From the NCBI GenBank assembly GCA_916048095.2, contig OU696572.1, forward strand, positions 7,467,454 through 7,531,453: DNA of 64,000 nucleotides, given 5' to 3'. The notes beneath the pieces were generated by a model. The model searched no databases. It was not told where the DNA came from and saw nothing but the letters and a program-made list of their open reading frames with translations. This DNA is from Sacculina carcini. Its lineage: Eukaryota; Arthropoda; Thecostraca; Sacculinidae. Position 1 is the first letter of the stretch. Every line of letters starts with the position of its first letter. Positions 62,062-64,000 of the stretch are shown in pieces. The translations under genes and the position numbers were made by a program.

Positions 62062-62735
62062 AATTATTTGTATAAATGTTGGGGACCTGGAGAATATAAT
62101 GAATAGTGAACTAGAGAGACTAAGTTGGTGGCTTGATATGAACAAATTGTTATTAAATATTGATAAAACAAATTATATTGTGTTTGCTAAGCGATAATCA
62201 AATGATTTCGACATTAAAATTAGAAATAGGCAAATAAAAAGATTAGCGCATACAAAGTTCCTTGGGGTAATATTTGAGGAAAATATTTCATGGAAAAAAC
62301 ATATCAAGTGGCTTGAAACACAAAACTCCAAATTTTCGTTTATGTTAACAAAGATTAGACCACTCATTACTCAAAAAACATACTTGCTACTGTATAATTG
62401 CTTGGTGAAATCCCAGCTGGGATATTGTATTGAAACTTGGGTATCCACATATTCATCTAACCTTCAGGCATTATTCAAGCTGCAAAAAGAATGATAAGAT
62501 TGATTGAATATAAATCTCAAAATGAAAGCACTAAACCAATGTTTAAGGAGTTTAAAATTCTCGAAAATCTAAGAGACCTAAACATCTCAGTTTTCTCTTA
62601 TCAAACTTTTCACAACAAACTCCCAAGCAATCTTCAATGTTTATTTCAGATCAATAGTCGACATCGGGATAAATTTTTGATATCATCTAATAGAACACAT
62701 TACATGCAATTTTGTTTTCACAATGTAGGAGCAGG
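62062..62735 (+). pseudogene. LINE-C segment 5 (RT second half and C-terminus)
   Basis: LINE-C continues after arm B: LSWWLDMNKLLLNIDKTNYI, KFLGVIFEENISWKKHIK and YNCLVKSQLGYCIETWVSTY, then NLRDLNISVFSYQTFHNKLP and NRTHYMQFCFHNVGAGMWN. These are the RT thumb and C-terminal motifs that belong after the FADD box at 54030. A stop and frame changes occur near 62195 and 62490. It is cut at 62736 by LINE-D. Confidence 0.82.
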
Positions 62736-63445
62736 CATGTGGAATACAACAACAACAACAACAACAACACATGTATTTCATATAGCGCTCTAATTATCAT
62801 AGGCGCGAGGAACGGCTAGTTATAAAATGTATACAATGTGGAATTAACAAAACAGTATCGCATAAACAAAGATATAAGCAGCGATATACTATGAAGGAAC
62901 AATTGAAAATAACTATGGATAAAAAAATAAAAAAATCAAACAGATATTCACACAATATAATTATTCATCAGAGGAGACACCGAGAAGATATGTACAAAGA
63001 GAAGTGGAAAAAGACCTGTAAGAGAGAGAAGATCGAATTTTAAGAGGAAGTTCATTGAACAAACGAGGTCCAGAGAAAAAAAGAGATTTCGAAGACCAGG
63101 TGGAGTCGTTGAGAGCACGGGGACAGAAGAGACTACGTGATAGTGAGCGGCCCGGACGATCAGAAACAGTAAGAAGAGAACGGAGATAAGGAGGAGCAGA
63201 GTCGGAGTGGATGATCTTGAAGATGATGCAGCAAACCTTGTGATAGATTCGCTGCCGTGCAGGAAGCCATCCAAGTTGGCGGATGAATTTCGAGGTGGGA
63301 GTTCTCGGTGGAAGAAGAAAAACAAAACGGCAAGATTGGTTAATAATTTTCTGAAGCGAGCGTATATTTTTACAAGAAACATGAAGATAAAGAGAGTTAC
63401 AATAGTCTAACCTGGAGAAAATTAAGTGATCAAAAAGACATTCGT
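62736..63445 (-). mobile_element. LINE-D: 5'-truncated L2/CR1-like LINE (minus strand)
   Basis: The 3' end is at 62736-62762 as (TTG)n on the minus strand, preceded by AGAGCGCTATATGAAATACA. Upstream the minus strand codes RT C-terminal pieces: SRLDYCNSLYLHVSCKNIRS, LQKIINQSCRF, WLPARQRIYHKVCCIIFKII, SDSAPPYLRSLLTVSDR and LFNELPLKIRSSLSYRSFST. Like LINE-B it is pyrimidine-rich on its coding strand. It is truncated just before the thumb motif. Confidence 0.75.
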
Positions 63446-63749
63446 GCCGAACTCAATATAATGTGCAACGAATGTTTCTTGCTGTAAACAAAAACAAATA
63501 CAATTGACATTGAACAAATACATAATACAATTGAGAAAACACTTGGTTGTCTGCACGCGCAACACTTACTTGAAACAATACAATTGAAGAACGCAGACAC
63601 ACTTACGTGGAAAAGCACCATACACATACCAAGCCAGTTGGTGGCTATACGGGTGTAACTGTGTCCGCATCGGCTAGATGGCGCCACTGACACCAGATCA
63701 CCAGGCCACCAACACCGTTCAAGGTTAACGAACCTGTTGCCTTTCTGCA
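63446..63749 (-). repeat. LTR (3') of a gypsy element running off the right edge
   Basis: The LTR end CA at 63748-63749 abuts a purine tract. Its other end is uncertain (TG candidates near 63428 and 63462). No second copy is in the window, so this is inferred from the purine tract and pol end. Confidence 0.6.
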
Positions 63750-64000
63750 CATCCCCCCGAGTTTCGATGTCGGGTTCGACTTCGAAACTCCATGCCAGTA
63801 ACGTAGTCCTTCAAGTATGCTGGTGTTCGTCGGGCTCTGCGTGGCCTTGCCTGTGGAGACGATGCCTGTGGACTCGTGGGAACGATGCTTGGAGACGCCG
63901 TCGGAGTGAATACTCGTGGGGATTCTTTGGCGGGAGGCGGTATGGGTGCGGACTCTTCCGGAACATGAACAGACGTGTCAGGAATGGGCTGTGTAGTCGC
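63750..64000 (-). pseudogene. pol: Pol C-terminus and purine tract of a gypsy element at the right edge
   Basis: The purine tract is CTCGGGGGGATG on the minus strand (63750-63761). Upstream the frame is open and Pro/Ser-rich, ending ARPRRARRTPAYLKDYVTG and an Arg-rich tail, like the pol ends at 224-300 and 23100-23176. Only the last 80 or so codons are in the window, so the rest of the element is unknown. Confidence 0.7.

Overview
The window is a metazoan (probably aquatic invertebrate) genomic stretch made almost entirely of transposable elements nested inside one another. Evidence for a eukaryote: LTR retrotransposons of the Ty3/gypsy, env-bearing errantivirus-like and BEL/Pao types, several APE-type LINEs (one with a 2A-like peptide), a Tx1/L1-type LINE with a poly(A) tail, non-autonomous hAT-like elements and abundant microsatellites. 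I found no convincing host gene, tRNA, rRNA or CRISPR array. The species cannot be fixed from the sequence.

Layout. (1) 1-2829: minus-strand Ty3-like LTR element coding gag, protease and integrase but no reverse transcriptase (RT), cut by the left edge. (2) 2992-10051: a non-coding repeat block (arm A) with two small hAT-like elements, split by a LINE with a 2A motif (LINE-A, 4449-8963). Its inverted copy (arm B) lies at 54044-62061 and keeps the empty site of LINE-A. (3) About 10190-62735: one old LINE (LINE-C) broken into five pieces (10190-12368, 16911-16949, 35379-35721, 53488-54043, 62062-62735) by successive insertions. These are LINE-B (12369-16910); a minus-strand gypsy element (16950-35378, TSD GATC); an old deleted errantivirus copy (35722-53487, TSD CAAAG); and arm B.

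Nests within nests. The gypsy element holds errantivirus-1 (17958-31265, TSD ACCAG). That in turn holds a second RT-less gag-protease-integrase element (20426-23387, TSD CATGT, identical 193-bp LTRs). The old errantivirus copy holds a Tx1-type LINE (35996-42023) and an intact BEL/Pao element (44403-51684, TSD ATCAG, identical-looking 805-bp LTRs, 1718-residue open polyprotein). Arm B holds a 1-kb hAT-like element (54808-55832, TSD CTATATAG) and a minus-strand LTR element (57595-61961, TSD AATCA). The right edge has a 5'-truncated LINE-D and the 3' end of another gypsy element.

Most striking features: two RT-less gag-PR-IN elements that must borrow RT from elsewhere; a small chromodomain-like ORF downstream of env in errantivirus-1, followed by an overlapping ORF with a related relic in the old copy; a 2A motif at the end of the first ORF of LINE-A; and a UGA-CUA junction joining ORF1 and ORF2 of LINE-B in one frame. 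Target-site duplications (TSDs), LTR ends and primer sites were read directly from the sequence. Family names rest on motif recognition without database searches.
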